Assembly: GCF_029623345.1 (NCBI RefSeq)
Contig: NZ_JAPYKH010000005.1
Coordinates: 180,764 to 244,763, forward strand
Reading direction: 5' to 3'
Origin: Sphingomonas phyllosphaerae
Lineage (GTDB): Bacteria; Pseudomonadota; Alphaproteobacteria; Sphingomonadales; Sphingomonadaceae
Length of the DNA stretch: 64,000 bases
The translations under genes were made by a program, and so were the position numbers. Shown here in pieces: positions 33,373 to 42,380 of this stretch (positions are counted from its first letter, which is position 1; each line of letters opens with the position of its first letter). Below the pieces are notes generated by a model. The model was not told where the DNA came from. It ran no database searches and saw only the letters and a list, made by a program, of their open reading frames with translations.

Positions 33373-36300
33373 TCAGAACTTGAAGGCCGCGCCGAGATAG
33401 AAGCGGCGGCCGGAGTAGACGTTCGAGATGAAGCGGTCCTTGGTGTCGTTGCCGAGATGCTGGCGCTGCTCGGACTTGGTGAGGTTGATCACCGAGGCGG
33501 TGATCTGGACGTTCTTCATCACGTCGATCGCACCGTTGAGGTCGAACTGCTCGTACGGATCGTCGTAGACGTTGAGACCCGAGGACAGCCCGCGCACGAC
33601 CTCGCCGCGGCGGTTGTACGAGACTCGTGCCAGCACCGGCCCGTGCTCGTAGAAGAGCGAGGCGTTCACCTGCGTCTTCGCGCTGCCGACCAGCGGCGAG
33701 GTACCCAGCTTCGTCCCGTTCAGCGCCACGTCGGCCTGCGACGTGTCGTTGTAGGTGAAGTTGACCTGTGCGCCGAGGCCGAAGTCGAGCGTGTGCTGCG
33801 CGTAGACCTCGACGCCCTGCGACACCGCCTTGGAGCCGTTCGCCTGCGTCGAATATTGCTGCACCGTCACCGTCTCGCCCGCGACCTCCTGCGGGAAGTC
33901 GACCACGACCGGCACGATGAAGTCCTTCACGTCCTTACGGAACAAGGTGAAGCCGACGACCGAGCCGGGGTGGAAATACCATTCCGCGCCCGCGTCATAC
34001 TGCCAGGCGTTGAACGGCTTGAGGTTGAAGTTGCCGCCGTTGCCGAACCAGCCCGGCAGTGCGCCGAACTCGGCGCGGTCGAAGACGAACGCGTCGGAGT
34101 TGAAGGTGAGCCCGCGCGCGCCGGCGAGGTCGCCGTAACCGGGCCGGCTGATCACCTTCGACGCCGCGGCGCGGATCAGCAGGTTCGGCATGGCCTCCCA
34201 CGAGATGTTGAAGCTCGGCAGGAAGTCGGTGTAGCTCTTGTTCTCCTGGTTCGGGCTGAACACCCGCACCTCGCGCTGGCTCTGCGGGATGACCGAGCAA
34301 TTGCCGTCGGCGCCGACCGGCTTGTTCGGGTCGAACGCGCCGCCCGGGCCGTTCACGCAATAGTCGTTCTCATAATAGAGAACGTCGGTCGACGTGCCGT
34401 CCTGCTTCGTGTTGACGACGCGTAGGCCCAGGTTACCGCGGACGTTGTCCATCTTGAAGTTGGCCTGGGCGTAACCGGCCCAGATCTTCTCCTGGATGTT
34501 GTAGACGTTCTGCGGCTCGGGCACGCGCACCGGGCCATTGTAGGTGCGATTGAGATAGTCGACGTAGTTGTTGATGTTGATCGCCGGGAAGGCGCTCGCC
34601 TCGAAGCCGCCGGCGATGTTGCCGAGCGAGTTGGGATAGAAGATCTCCGGCAACGCCAGCGCACCGCCGGCGGTGTCCTGGAAGCGCAGCGTGTTGGCCG
34701 CGTCCGAATACCATTCGAACCGGCCGGTCTCGCGGTGGATGCGCCCGTCACGCCACTTGGCGCCGACCTGGATCGAGGCGAGGAACGGCGAGTCGAAGCT
34801 GCGCGTCACGTCGACCTGCGCGTAGCGCTGCGAGATCGAGCTGTTGTTGAAGCCCGAGCCGGTCGAGCCGAGGTCGATCTGTGCCACGCCGTTGAGCATG
34901 TTCTGGATCACGTCGGGCGAGAAGTTCATCGCGATCGACTGATCCGTGAAGTTCCACGCGCTCAGCATGTTCCCGTTGACCGAACCGTTGCGCGGCTTGG
35001 CCTGGGCGTAGAATTGGAACGAGGGGCCGCCGGTCGCCCGCGTCTTGCCGAAGACGACGTCGACGCTGAGGTGATCGACGTTCCACTTGGCGTGGACGTC
35101 GTAGGTGTTGGACACGCTCTTCTCGCGCGCGAGCGTGTCCTGCGGCGCCGGCGTCTCCATCGTGCAGGGATTGGCCCGGGCGCGGCACGCCGTTCCCTCG
35201 GGCGGGACCTGGAAGGTCGCGCCGGTCAGGACCGTGCCGCTCTTGTCGAAGGTCGCGTCGGTGAAGAAGTTGCCATAGCCCCATTCGGGGATCTTGATCG
35301 TGCTGCTGGTATAGTTGCCGTCCAGCTGGAAGCGGAAATAATTGGCCGTGATCTCGAGATTGTCGAACGGCTTGGCCTGCATCGTCGCCTGGATGCCGAG
35401 CCGCTTGCGCTTCTGGTTGAGGATCGTCTCGCTGACCGACTGGGGCGCCCAATAGCCGTTGCCATAGTGGGTACCGCTCTGCGTCGTGGTGCCGCCGTCC
35501 GTGCCGTCGTTCCAGTAGTTGATCGCCGAGTCGTTGGCGAAGGTATTGCCGTTGACGTCGGTGGCGGGATGGGTGCCCTTGTCGTCGGTCCACCACTGCC
35601 AGCTGTCGCCCGAGGCGCTCAGCGAGCGGTTGGTGCGCACTTGATAGGTCGCGCCGACGAGGAATCCGAGCGTCTTCTCCTCGTTGTGCCACGACAGCAG
35701 GCCCGAGACGTTGGGCTCCACCTTGTCGCTGACGTCGGCGTAGGTGCCCTCGGCGGAGACCGTGCCCGACCAGGGCTCGAGGTCGAAGGGTACGCGCGTG
35801 TGGTTGATGATGACGCCGCCGACGCCACCCTCGTCGAGCCGCGCCTCGGGTGACTTGAACACCTCGACGCTGCCGATCAGCGTCGAGGGCAGCAGCAGGT
35901 AATTGAACGAGCGCGAGGGCTCGCCGCTGTCCGCGGAGGCGATGAAATTGCCGTTGAGTTCGGTCAGCGTCAGGTCCGAGCTGAGGCCTCGGATACTGAC
36001 GCGGCTGCCCTCGCCGCCGTCGCGGTCGATGATCACGCCGGGGACGCGCTGGAGCGAGTCGGCGACGTTCTTGTCGGGAAACTTGCCGACGTCCTCGGCG
36101 GTGATCACGTCGACGAAGGCGTTGGCCTCGCGCTTGCGGTTGAGGCTCTGCTCGATCGAGCGGCGATAGCCGGTGACGACGATGTCACCGCCGTCCGCGG
36201 CGGAGTCGGCGGCGTCGGCCTGGAGCTGGCCGGGGCTGTCGAGCGTGCTGTTGGCAGCGGGCGCGGAGACCTCGCCGGTGTTGCTCGACGGCGCCGGCAC

Positions 36301-36474
36301 GACCGTCTGGTCGGGCGCCTTGTCGGCCTGCGCGCCGGCGGCGGTCGAGGGGCTGGTCTGCTGCGCCTGCGCGCTGCCGACGATCCCCGCGGCCAGACTC
36401 ACCCCTGCCAGCAGCAGCGGCATCCGACGGCGCAGCGACGCGCGCGACGGGGCTTGGGCAGTGAAACCTCGCAT
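33373..36474 (-). CDS. TonB-dependent outer-membrane receptor (oligosaccharide uptake)
   Basis: 1033 residues from an ATG preceded by GAGGAGG. After a signal peptide ending near AQAQQ (about residue 38) comes a low-complexity Pro/Ser/Ala linker, the TonB-box-like DIVVTGYRRS (about residue 97), a plug domain (FVDVITAEDVGKFPDKNVADSLQRVPGV, RVSIRGL) and a 22-strand barrel ending in the outer-membrane C-terminal Phe (YLGAAFKF). It belongs to the sphingomonad/Caulobacter carbohydrate type that works without SusD. As first gene of an operon with two GH92 and one GH125, it most likely imports alpha-mannosides. This substrate assignment is inferred from context only. Confidence 0.95.
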   Translation of the reverse strand: MRGFTAQAPSRASLRRRMPLLLAGVSLAAGIVGSAQAQQTSPSTAAGAQADKAPDQTVVPAPSSNTGEVSAPAANSTLDSPGQLQADAADSAADGGDIVVTGYRRSIEQSLNRKREANAFVDVITAEDVGKFPDKNVADSLQRVPGVIIDRDGGEGSRVSIRGLSSDLTLTELNGNFIASADSGEPSRSFNYLLLPSTLIGSVEVFKSPEARLDEGGVGGVIINHTRVPFDLEPWSGTVSAEGTYADVSDKVEPNVSGLLSWHNEEKTLGFLVGATYQVRTNRSLSASGDSWQWWTDDKGTHPATDVNGNTFANDSAINYWNDGTDGGTTTQSGTHYGNGYWAPQSVSETILNQKRKRLGIQATMQAKPFDNLEITANYFRFQLDGNYTSSTIKIPEWGYGNFFTDATFDKSGTVLTGATFQVPPEGTACRARANPCTMETPAPQDTLAREKSVSNTYDVHAKWNVDHLSVDVVFGKTRATGGPSFQFYAQAKPRNGSVNGNMLSAWNFTDQSIAMNFSPDVIQNMLNGVAQIDLGSTGSGFNNSSISQRYAQVDVTRSFDSPFLASIQVGAKWRDGRIHRETGRFEWYSDAANTLRFQDTAGGALALPEIFYPNSLGNIAGGFEASAFPAININNYVDYLNRTYNGPVRVPEPQNVYNIQEKIWAGYAQANFKMDNVRGNLGLRVVNTKQDGTSTDVLYYENDYCVNGPGGAFDPNKPVGADGNCSVIPQSQREVRVFSPNQENKSYTDFLPSFNISWEAMPNLLIRAAASKVISRPGYGDLAGARGLTFNSDAFVFDRAEFGALPGWFGNGGNFNLKPFNAWQYDAGAEWYFHPGSVVGFTLFRKDVKDFIVPVVVDFPQEVAGETVTVQQYSTQANGSKAVSQGVEVYAQHTLDFGLGAQVNFTYNDTSQADVALNGTKLGTSPLVGSAKTQVNASLFYEHGPVLARVSYNRRGEVVRGLSSGLNVYDDPYEQFDLNGAIDVMKNVQITASVINLTKSEQRQHLGNDTKDRFISNVYSGRRFYLGAAFKF

Positions 36475-36593
36475 AAGTCCATCCCTCCTCTTCGCGGCGG
36501 GATTCGTTGCCCCGCCGCGTCCCTCGACCGAACCGCCGCGAGCGCGCCAGCGGCACGCTGCACCCCTCATGCCGAGCGGCGATCACGAGGTTA

Positions 36594-36622
36594 ATCAGAC
36601 AATAGCAAAAGCAAATTGTCAA
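36594..36622 (-). promoter_or_regulatory. Promoter and candidate operator of the TonB-receptor operon
   Basis: On the minus strand, TTGACA (36622-36617), 17 bases, then TCTGAT (36599-36594), 120 bases ahead of the receptor ATG. The region carries an inverted pair, ATTGTC/GACAAT (36615-36620 and 36598-36603, 11 bases between), and the 10-mer AAGCAAATTG (36609-36618) also found in the GH92 copy 1 promoter. Confidence 0.6.
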
Positions 36623-36639
36623 ATGGAAGAATTGAGAAC

Positions 36640-36661
36640 GTTCGCGCAAACCTTTGCGAAC
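36640..36661 (-). terminator. Hairpin after the ROK regulator gene
   Basis: GTTCGC..AAA and TTTGCGAAC form a 9-base imperfect inverted repeat, 25 bases past the ROK stop and just upstream of the receptor promoter. There is no clean T-run after it, so it may be a weak terminator or an operator rather than a classical terminator. Confidence 0.35.
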
Positions 36662-36686
36662 ATGAGGACTTGTAGCCGGGGCGGTC

Positions 36687-37868
36687 TTATTCGACCGCCT
36701 TCCACAGCGCGCCAGGCTTGGGCAGGAGGAAATGGCTGAACGGCAGGATCGCGGCACCAACCGCGGGCGCGTCCTCGGACAAAGCGGCGCGTTCGACCGG
36801 CGCCACCGCGGGCGCGTCGGTGATCTCGCCGAGCAACGCGTTGACGCGTTCGGCGAGCGACTCGACCACGGCGGCCGGCAATCGGCCACCGATCAGCACC
36901 GCGGCGGGGTCGATCAGGCAACTGATCGCGTCCAGCGGGGTGCACAGCTGCCGCGCCGCGCGGTCGAGCCAGGCGTCGACGCTGGCGCGCGCGCCCTCGC
37001 TCGCATCCGAGGCGAGCGCGGCGGCGATGGCGACGCCGTCGCGCGCGAGATGCTCCTGCAGCCCCGAGCGCGATACCAGCTTCTGCACCTGCTGGCGCGT
37101 GCCGTCCTCGCCCGGCGCGAGCATGAAGCCGAGTTCGCCGCTGCGGCCATGCGCGCCGCGCGCGTAGACGCCGTCGCTCACCACGCCGCCGCCCAGACCC
37201 GAGGAGATCAGGATATAGAAGAAGTTGCTCAGCCGCTGGCCGCGCCCGAGCTGCATTTCGCCGGTCGCCGCCGCGGCGGCGTCATTCTCGACGAAAACCG
37301 GCAGTGCGAGCGGCTCGGCGAACAGCGCCGCCATGTCGACCCGCTCCCAGGCGTCATAGGCGGCGGGCCGGCCCGGCAGATCGACCGAGCCGAGATCGTC
37401 CGGCACCGCCACGCCGAGCCCGACCAGCTTGGCGGGGTCGACCCCGGCAGCGCGCAGCATCGGCTTGATCGAGCGGCGATAGAAAGAGCGCACGTCGTCG
37501 GGCAGCGCGAAATCGACCTCTTCCGATCGCCGCGCCAGCGTCTCGCCGGCGAAATCGACCAGCACCAACGTGATATGATCACGGTCGACGTTGACCCCGA
37601 TCGAGTAGCAGGCGTCGCGCTTGACCTCGAGCTTGGTCGGCGGCTGGCCGCGCCCACCGCGGCGCTGCCCGGCTTCCTGGATCAGCCCGTCCTGCAGCAA
37701 TCGCCGGGTAATATTGGCGATCGCCGGCCCGGTCAGCCCGGTGATCTGCGCCAGCTCGACCCTGGTTAGCGAGCCGCCGACTCGGATGGCGTGGAGCGTC
37801 ACCCGTTGGTTGTGATCGGCGGCGCGTTCGAGGTTGGTGCCCGAGAGGCGCGGCGGTTCCCCGCTCAC
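36687..37868 (-). CDS. ROK-family transcriptional repressor
   Basis: 393 residues from GTG 37868 (VSGEPPRLSGTNLERA); another in-frame GTG at 37892 is possible. An N-terminal winged helix-turn-helix (LTRVELAQITGLTGPAIANITRRLL, about residues 40-65) is followed by a ROK sugar-kinase fold (SIGVNVDRDHITLVLVDFAG; FVENDAAAAATGE; SSGLGGGVVSDG). The zinc-binding cysteine cluster CxCGxxGCxE of NagC/Mlc is missing; GAHGRSGELGFM runs on into LQEHL without it. Such regulators release DNA on binding a sugar or sugar phosphate. Its position between the receptor operon and the divergent kinase/GH92 operon makes it the likely regulator of the mannoside locus. Confidence 0.9.
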   Translation of the reverse strand: MSGEPPRLSGTNLERAADHNQRVTLHAIRVGGSLTRVELAQITGLTGPAIANITRRLLQDGLIQEAGQRRGGRGQPPTKLEVKRDACYSIGVNVDRDHITLVLVDFAGETLARRSEEVDFALPDDVRSFYRRSIKPMLRAAGVDPAKLVGLGVAVPDDLGSVDLPGRPAAYDAWERVDMAALFAEPLALPVFVENDAAAAATGEMQLGRGQRLSNFFYILISSGLGGGVVSDGVYARGAHGRSGELGFMLAPGEDGTRQQVQKLVSRSGLQEHLARDGVAIAAALASDASEGARASVDAWLDRAARQLCTPLDAISCLIDPAAVLIGGRLPAAVVESLAERVNALLGEITDAPAVAPVERAALSEDAPAVGAAILPFSHFLLPKPGALWKAVE

Positions 37869-37996
37869 GCCGCCCGCCCTGTCGCCGCCCACCTCGTCGC
37901 GGATCGTCGCATGCCTGTCATCTCCTGAACTGTTATCGCTCCCGTTCCAGCGCCTTTCGCCGGGCACCGCAAGCAAGAACAACCGGCACGCCGAAT

Positions 37997-38025
37997 TTGA
38001 ATTATGCAATTTGGTGTTCTAAACA
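37997..38025 (+). promoter_or_regulatory. Promoter of the sugar kinase/GH92 operon
   Basis: TTGAAT (37997-38002), 17 bases, TAAACA (38020-38025), 64 bases ahead of the kinase ATG in an AT-rich island between the divergent ROK genes. The spacer holds CAATTTG (38007-38013), the core shared with the other two mannoside promoters. Confidence 0.5.
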
Positions 38026-38088
38026 GCCAAGTTCAGGGATCAACGCGCGGCCTTCACGCGCGACGTGCAAGGGACGGGGGAGAGCGCG

Positions 38089-39042
38089 ATGCGATATCAG
38101 GCGGACGGGCCGGCGGCGCGCGCGCCGCTCGCTGGGGTGGAGCTGGGCGGCACCAAATGCGTGGCGACGCTGGCGCATTCGCCCGACGCGGTGCTCGACC
38201 AAGTGACGCTGCCGACGCTCGCCCCGGACGAGACGCTGCCCGCGCTCGCCGCGGTGCTGGCGGGCTGGCGCGAGCGTCACGGGCTCGCCGCGGTCGGCAT
38301 CGCCTCCTTCGGGCCGGTGTGCCTCGACCGCGCCTCGCCGCGATACGGCCATGTCCTCGCGACGAACAAGCCGGGCTGGCGCGACGCCGACGTGCTCGGC
38401 ACCGTCGCCGCCCCGCTCGCGTTGCCGACCGGGTTCGACACCGACGTCAACGGCGCGGCGCTCGCCGAGATGCGCTGGGGTGCCGGCCGCGGGCTCGACG
38501 ATTTCGCTTATGTCACCGTCGGCACGGGCGTGGGCGTCGGGCTTGTGGTGCACGGCCGCCCCACGCGCGGGCTTGGCCACAGCGAGATCGGCCATATCCG
38601 CGTACCGCGCGCGCGCGGCGACGACGCCCCGAGCGCCTGCCGCTACCACGACGATTGCGTCGAGGGGCTCGCTTCGGGAAGCGCGCTGCGGTTGCGGCTC
38701 GGCGACCGCGACGTCGCGACGGTCGGACCCGACGACCCGGTGTGGGAGCCGATCGTCGACGTGCTTGCGGCGATGTGCCATGCGCTGGTGGGCAGCACCG
38801 GTCCGCTGCGGATCGCGATAGGAGGCGGCATGCCGGTCAAGCAGCCGCACCTGCTCCCGCGGATCGCGGCGCGGCTCGAGGTGAGCCTGGCCGGTTACAT
38901 GGAGTTGCCCGAGAACGGCTATATCGTCCCGCCTGCGCTCGGCGACCGCGCCGGTCCGCTCGGCGCGATCGCGCTCGCAGCCGACGCGCTGGAGGAAGCC
39001 GCCGACGTCGCCGCGCGGATCGCGGCGGAGGCGATGCTGTGA
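38089..39042 (+). CDS. ROK-family hexokinase (fructokinase/mannokinase type)
   Basis: 317 residues from an ATG with a GGGGGAGAG ribosome binding site. ROK motifs: the phosphate-1 loop VELGGTKCVATLA, the catalytic Asp in DTDVNGAALAE (about residue 118), TVGTGVGVGLV, and the zinc motif CRYHDDCVEGLASG (about residues 184-197), which resembles the CxxHxxC form of Mak-type fructokinases. Known members phosphorylate fructose and often mannose. Next to five mannosidases, mannose to mannose 6-phosphate is the likely reaction, an inference from context. Its stop overlaps the next gene by four bases. Confidence 0.9.
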   Translation: MRYQADGPAARAPLAGVELGGTKCVATLAHSPDAVLDQVTLPTLAPDETLPALAAVLAGWRERHGLAAVGIASFGPVCLDRASPRYGHVLATNKPGWRDADVLGTVAAPLALPTGFDTDVNGAALAEMRWGAGRGLDDFAYVTVGTGVGVGLVVHGRPTRGLGHSEIGHIRVPRARGDDAPSACRYHDDCVEGLASGSALRLRLGDRDVATVGPDDPVWEPIVDVLAAMCHALVGSTGPLRIAIGGGMPVKQPHLLPRIAARLEVSLAGYMELPENGYIVPPALGDRAGPLGAIALAADALEEAADVAARIAAEAML

Positions 39043-41411
39043 GCCGCGCCGCGCGCCCCCGCCCCGCCATCATCCGCCACCGTCTCGCCGCCGGCAGCGC
39101 CGCGCTCGCGCTGCTCGGCGCCCCAGCGGTTGGGCAGCAGGCCTCCTCACCTGCCAGCGCGACCGGCCCGGCGCGCACGATCGACGCGGTCGACCCGTTC
39201 ATCGGCACCGGCGGCGAGGGCCACACCTTCCCCGGCGCGGTGGCACCCTTCGGCATGGTGCAGCTCTCGCCCGACACCGACACAAGCTGCGTCATCCGCG
39301 AATGCTACGCGCATGCCGCCGGCTATCGCCACGACGACCCCACGATCGAGGGTTTCAGCCACACGCATTTCTCGGGTGCGGGCCACTCCGATCTCGGCGA
39401 CGTGCTGGTGATGCCGGTCAGCGGCGACGCGGTGGCGATGGACCCGGGGACGCCCGAGGCACCGGGCTACCGCTCGCGCTTCGCCCATGCCAGCGAGGTG
39501 GCACGCCCCGGCTATTATGCGGTGACGCTCGACGCCCCGCAGGTGCGCGCCGAAATGACCGCCGGGACGCGCGTCGGCGTGCACCGCTACACCTTCCCGG
39601 CGGGCAAGGCGGCGCATCTCGTGCTCGACCTGCGCCGTTCTCTCTACAATTACCCCGGCAAGGTGCTGTGGTCGGGGCTGCACCTGCGCGCCGACGGCAC
39701 GCTGACCGGCTTTCGCGAAACGCGCGGCTGGGCACCGGGGCGCAAGCTGTTCTTCGCGATGCGCTTCTCGGCGCCGCTTACGGGACATGCGTTGGTCGAT
39801 CGCGACGCCGACATCACCTACAAAGGTTTTCAGGCACCCGGCCGCGGCAGCGACGCGCTCGCCGAGAAGCTCGGCAAGCAGTTGGAAGGGCGGCTCGACT
39901 TCGGCGCACTCGATCGCCCGCTCGAGGTCCGCGTCGCGCTCTCGGGGGTGGACGAGGCGGGCGCCGTCGCCAATCTCGACGCCGAGCCGGGCGACTTCGA
40001 CGCCACGCTGGCGCGCACCCGCGCCGCCTGGGACGCGGCGCTCGGCGCGATCGAGCTGGAGGCGCCCGCGCCGACCCGGACGATCGTCGCCACCGCACTT
40101 TACCACAGCCTGATCGCGCCGAGCGTCTGGAGCGATGCGGACGGGCGCTACCGCGGCCCGGACAACCAGGTGCATCGCGCCGAGGGCTATACCTTCCGCT
40201 CGACCTTCTCGCTGTGGGATACGTTCCGTGCGGAGCACCCGCTGCTGACGCTGGTGCAGCCGGCGCAGACCACGAACGACGTCGTGCGCTCGCTGGTCGA
40301 CAGCCAGCGCTACAGCCCGCACGGCATCCTGCCGGTGTGGCAGTTCGCCGGTCGCGAGACCTGGACGATGATCGGCTATCACGCCGTGCCGGTGATCGCC
40401 GATGCCTATCTCAAGGGCTTTCGCGGCTTCGACGCGAACGCCGCGCTCGACGCCATGGTCGCCAGCGCGGACTATGCCCCGTATGGCGGGCTCGGCGACT
40501 ATATGAAGCTGGGCTATGTGCCGATCGACCGCGAGCCCGAGGCGGCGTCGAAGACGGTCGAATATGCCTATGACGACTGGACCATCGCGCGGATGGCGCG
40601 CGCGCTGGGCCGCACCGCCGTGGCGCAGCGCTTCGAGCAGCGCGCGACCAACTGGCGCAACAGCTTCGACGTCAGGACCGGCTGGCTGCGCGCGCGAAAG
40701 AGCGACGGCAGCTATCGCACGCCGTTCGACCCGACTGCGATCAACTACGGCTCTGATTATACCGAGGGCAATGCCTGGCAGTATAGCTGGTTCATGCCGC
40801 AGGACCAGGCCGGCCTGTTCCGCTTGCTGGGCGGCGACCGCAAGGCGATCGCCAAGCTCGACGCGATGTTCGACTATGATAATTCCAAGCTCGACTACAG
40901 CCATGCCGAGGATATCGCCGGGCTGATCGGCCAGTACATCCACGGCAACGAGCCGAGCCACCACGTCGCTTATCTCTACACGTACGCCGGCGCACCATGG
41001 CGCACGCAGGAGCGGCTCAAGCAGATCGTCGACACGCAATACCACGCCACGCCCCAGGGGCTGAGCGGCAACGACGATCTCGGCCAGATGTCGGCCTGGC
41101 TGGTGTTCACCGCGCTCGGCTTCTACCCGGTGGCGCCGGGCAGCAACCAATATGTGATCGGCCGCCCGTTCGTGTCCCGCGCGACGCTGCGGCTGCCCGA
41201 CGGCAAGAGCTTCGCGGTCGTCGCGGCCGGCTTGTCGGACGCGAACCGCTACGTCGGCACCGTGACGCTCAATGGCAAGCCGCTGACGCACAGCTGGATC
41301 GGCGACGATGAACTGCGGGCCGGCGGCGAGCTGCGCTTTACCATGACGGCGCGTCCCAACAAGGCGTGGGGCGCGGGACGCGCCGCTCGACCGTTCTCGA
41401 CTACGCGCTGA
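39039..41411 (+). CDS. GH92 alpha-mannosidase, copy 4
   Basis: 790 residues from a GTG overlapping the kinase stop (GTGA). A basic N-region and hydrophobic stretch (LAAGSAALALLGAPAVGQQ) form the signal peptide. This is the most canonical copy: DPFIGTGGEGHTFPGAVAPFGMVQLSPD, FSHTHFSGAGHSDLGD, SLWDTFRAEHPLLTL, the putative acid in DYTEGNAWQYSW (about residue 575), GNEPSHHVAYLYTYAG (about residue 637) and the base-Asp motif GNDDLGQMSAWLV (about residue 678). GNEPSHH matches the form I know from characterised alpha-1,2-mannosidases. It is translationally coupled to the sugar kinase, which ties glycan trimming to hexose phosphorylation. Confidence 0.96.
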   Translation: MSRAARPRPAIIRHRLAAGSAALALLGAPAVGQQASSPASATGPARTIDAVDPFIGTGGEGHTFPGAVAPFGMVQLSPDTDTSCVIRECYAHAAGYRHDDPTIEGFSHTHFSGAGHSDLGDVLVMPVSGDAVAMDPGTPEAPGYRSRFAHASEVARPGYYAVTLDAPQVRAEMTAGTRVGVHRYTFPAGKAAHLVLDLRRSLYNYPGKVLWSGLHLRADGTLTGFRETRGWAPGRKLFFAMRFSAPLTGHALVDRDADITYKGFQAPGRGSDALAEKLGKQLEGRLDFGALDRPLEVRVALSGVDEAGAVANLDAEPGDFDATLARTRAAWDAALGAIELEAPAPTRTIVATALYHSLIAPSVWSDADGRYRGPDNQVHRAEGYTFRSTFSLWDTFRAEHPLLTLVQPAQTTNDVVRSLVDSQRYSPHGILPVWQFAGRETWTMIGYHAVPVIADAYLKGFRGFDANAALDAMVASADYAPYGGLGDYMKLGYVPIDREPEAASKTVEYAYDDWTIARMARALGRTAVAQRFEQRATNWRNSFDVRTGWLRARKSDGSYRTPFDPTAINYGSDYTEGNAWQYSWFMPQDQAGLFRLLGGDRKAIAKLDAMFDYDNSKLDYSHAEDIAGLIGQYIHGNEPSHHVAYLYTYAGAPWRTQERLKQIVDTQYHATPQGLSGNDDLGQMSAWLVFTALGFYPVAPGSNQYVIGRPFVSRATLRLPDGKSFAVVAAGLSDANRYVGTVTLNGKPLTHSWIGDDELRAGGELRFTMTARPNKAWGAGRAARPFSTTR

Positions 41412-41703
41412 GGGCTTCCAGTCCGCGCCGGCAATCCCGCCCCGCTGAGGCCGCCTTCGGCGTCGCGGAGGTAGCGGGGATGACGGCGAGAGGAGGCGTC
41501 GATCCTGAGCGCATCAGATCGACGCCTCGCCGGCAGGCGCCGGTAACTGATAACCTATGCGGGCTCGTGCTCCCGCACCTGCGGCGGTTCAGCGCGATCG
41601 ACGGGGACGTCGGCGGATCCAGGCGTCGACGCTTGTCGGAGCACGCTGACCGTTCAGACGGGGGGATCGGCCGCCCGCCCCGGCGTCGCCTCCGCGCGCC
41701 CGC
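41412..41703. other. Convergent spacer with a 12-bp perfect stem-loop
   Basis: In this 292-base gap, GAGGCGTCGATC (41493-41504) and GATCGACGCCTC (41517-41528) form a perfect 12-base-pair stem with a 12-base loop, about 80 bases after the GH92 copy 4 stop. No T-run follows, so it is a hairpin of unknown role, perhaps protecting the mRNA end. Weak similarity to the dispersed REP-like arms is seen at about 41440-41485. No gene was found. Confidence 0.55.
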
Positions 41704-42129
41704 TCAGCGGCGCTCGGGCCGGCGCAGCCGCGCGCTGCTGATGCTGGCGAGCAGCAGCTCGTAATGATCGTTGGTATAGCCCGCGGCGAGGAAGCCCTTT
41801 ACCGCGCTCACCGGCACCGCGAAGCCCTGGTGCCAGGCATGCACCGCGAGCCGGCGCAGGGCCTCCAGCTTTGGATCCGCCAGCCGCGGATTGGGCTGCT
41901 TGCCGAACAACACGCCCATCGCCACCGCGATACGGCCGGGCTCGCGCAGCGACGAGATCCGGTCACGTCGGGCCAGCGACACCACCAGCCACTCGAGCGC
42001 GCTCAGTGCCGCGCGGTCGGCGGTGACCTCGGGCTCCGCGGTCGGCGCGACGGGGGCCGACGCGAGATGGCGCTCGGCGGAGAGCGCGGCGGCACCGCCG
42101 ATAGCGGACGTGAAATCGATAAAGGCCAT
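41704..42129 (-). CDS. Hypothetical protein, sphingomonad type
   Basis: 141 residues from an ATG with AGGGGAGAG upstream. After a disordered N-terminus (AFIDFTSAIGGAAALSAERHL and an Ala/Pro/Glu stretch) lies a predicted helical domain (ALSALEWLVVSLARRDRISSL, then RLADPKLEALRRLAVHAWHQGFAVP, VKGFLAAGYTNDHYELLL). No signal peptide or catalytic motif is visible. A promoter with two palindromes lies about 200 bases upstream, next to a TetR gene, so it may be a TetR target. I do not recognise a function. Confidence 0.75.
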   Translation of the reverse strand: MAFIDFTSAIGGAAALSAERHLASAPVAPTAEPEVTADRAALSALEWLVVSLARRDRISSLREPGRIAVAMGVLFGKQPNPRLADPKLEALRRLAVHAWHQGFAVPVSAVKGFLAAGYTNDHYELLLASISSARLRRPERR

Positions 42130-42328
42130 GTCGTCTCTCCCCTTCGGAGTATGCGGGGCGCACGCCACCCGCCGGAAAACCGGGGCGAGAGCGCCGTGTC
42201 AGTCTAGAGCGAGGGTGCAGCGCGTCGGACGCGCCACCGTACCGGCGATCAGGTCGCTGGATCGTGGGTGAGCGGTCGTACCATCGCGGCATCCCTCCGG
42301 TGAAGGTGCCGCCGGAGCGTCACCGCCG

Positions 42329-42371
42329 TTTCTATACTGTGTGGTATAGAAAGCCTGCCGGACGGCGTCAA
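42329..42371 (-). promoter_or_regulatory. Promoter with palindromic operator over the -10
   Basis: On the minus strand TTGACG (42371-42366), 17 bases, then TATACC (42348-42343). The -10 box lies inside a perfect 9-base inverted repeat, TTTCTATAC (42329-42337) and GTATAGAAA (42344-42352), with a six-base spacer. The arrangement is that of a repressor site blocking the promoter. It points toward the hypothetical gene ending at 41704, leaving a leader of about 200 bases. Confidence 0.6.
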
Positions 42372-42380
42372 CGCTTTATG

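Noticed and set aside
38004..39038. Upstream extension of GH92 copy 4 through the kinase gene
   Set aside because: The extension is the out-of-frame reading of the kinase, rich in Ala/Arg; the signal peptide begins at the GTG at 39039.
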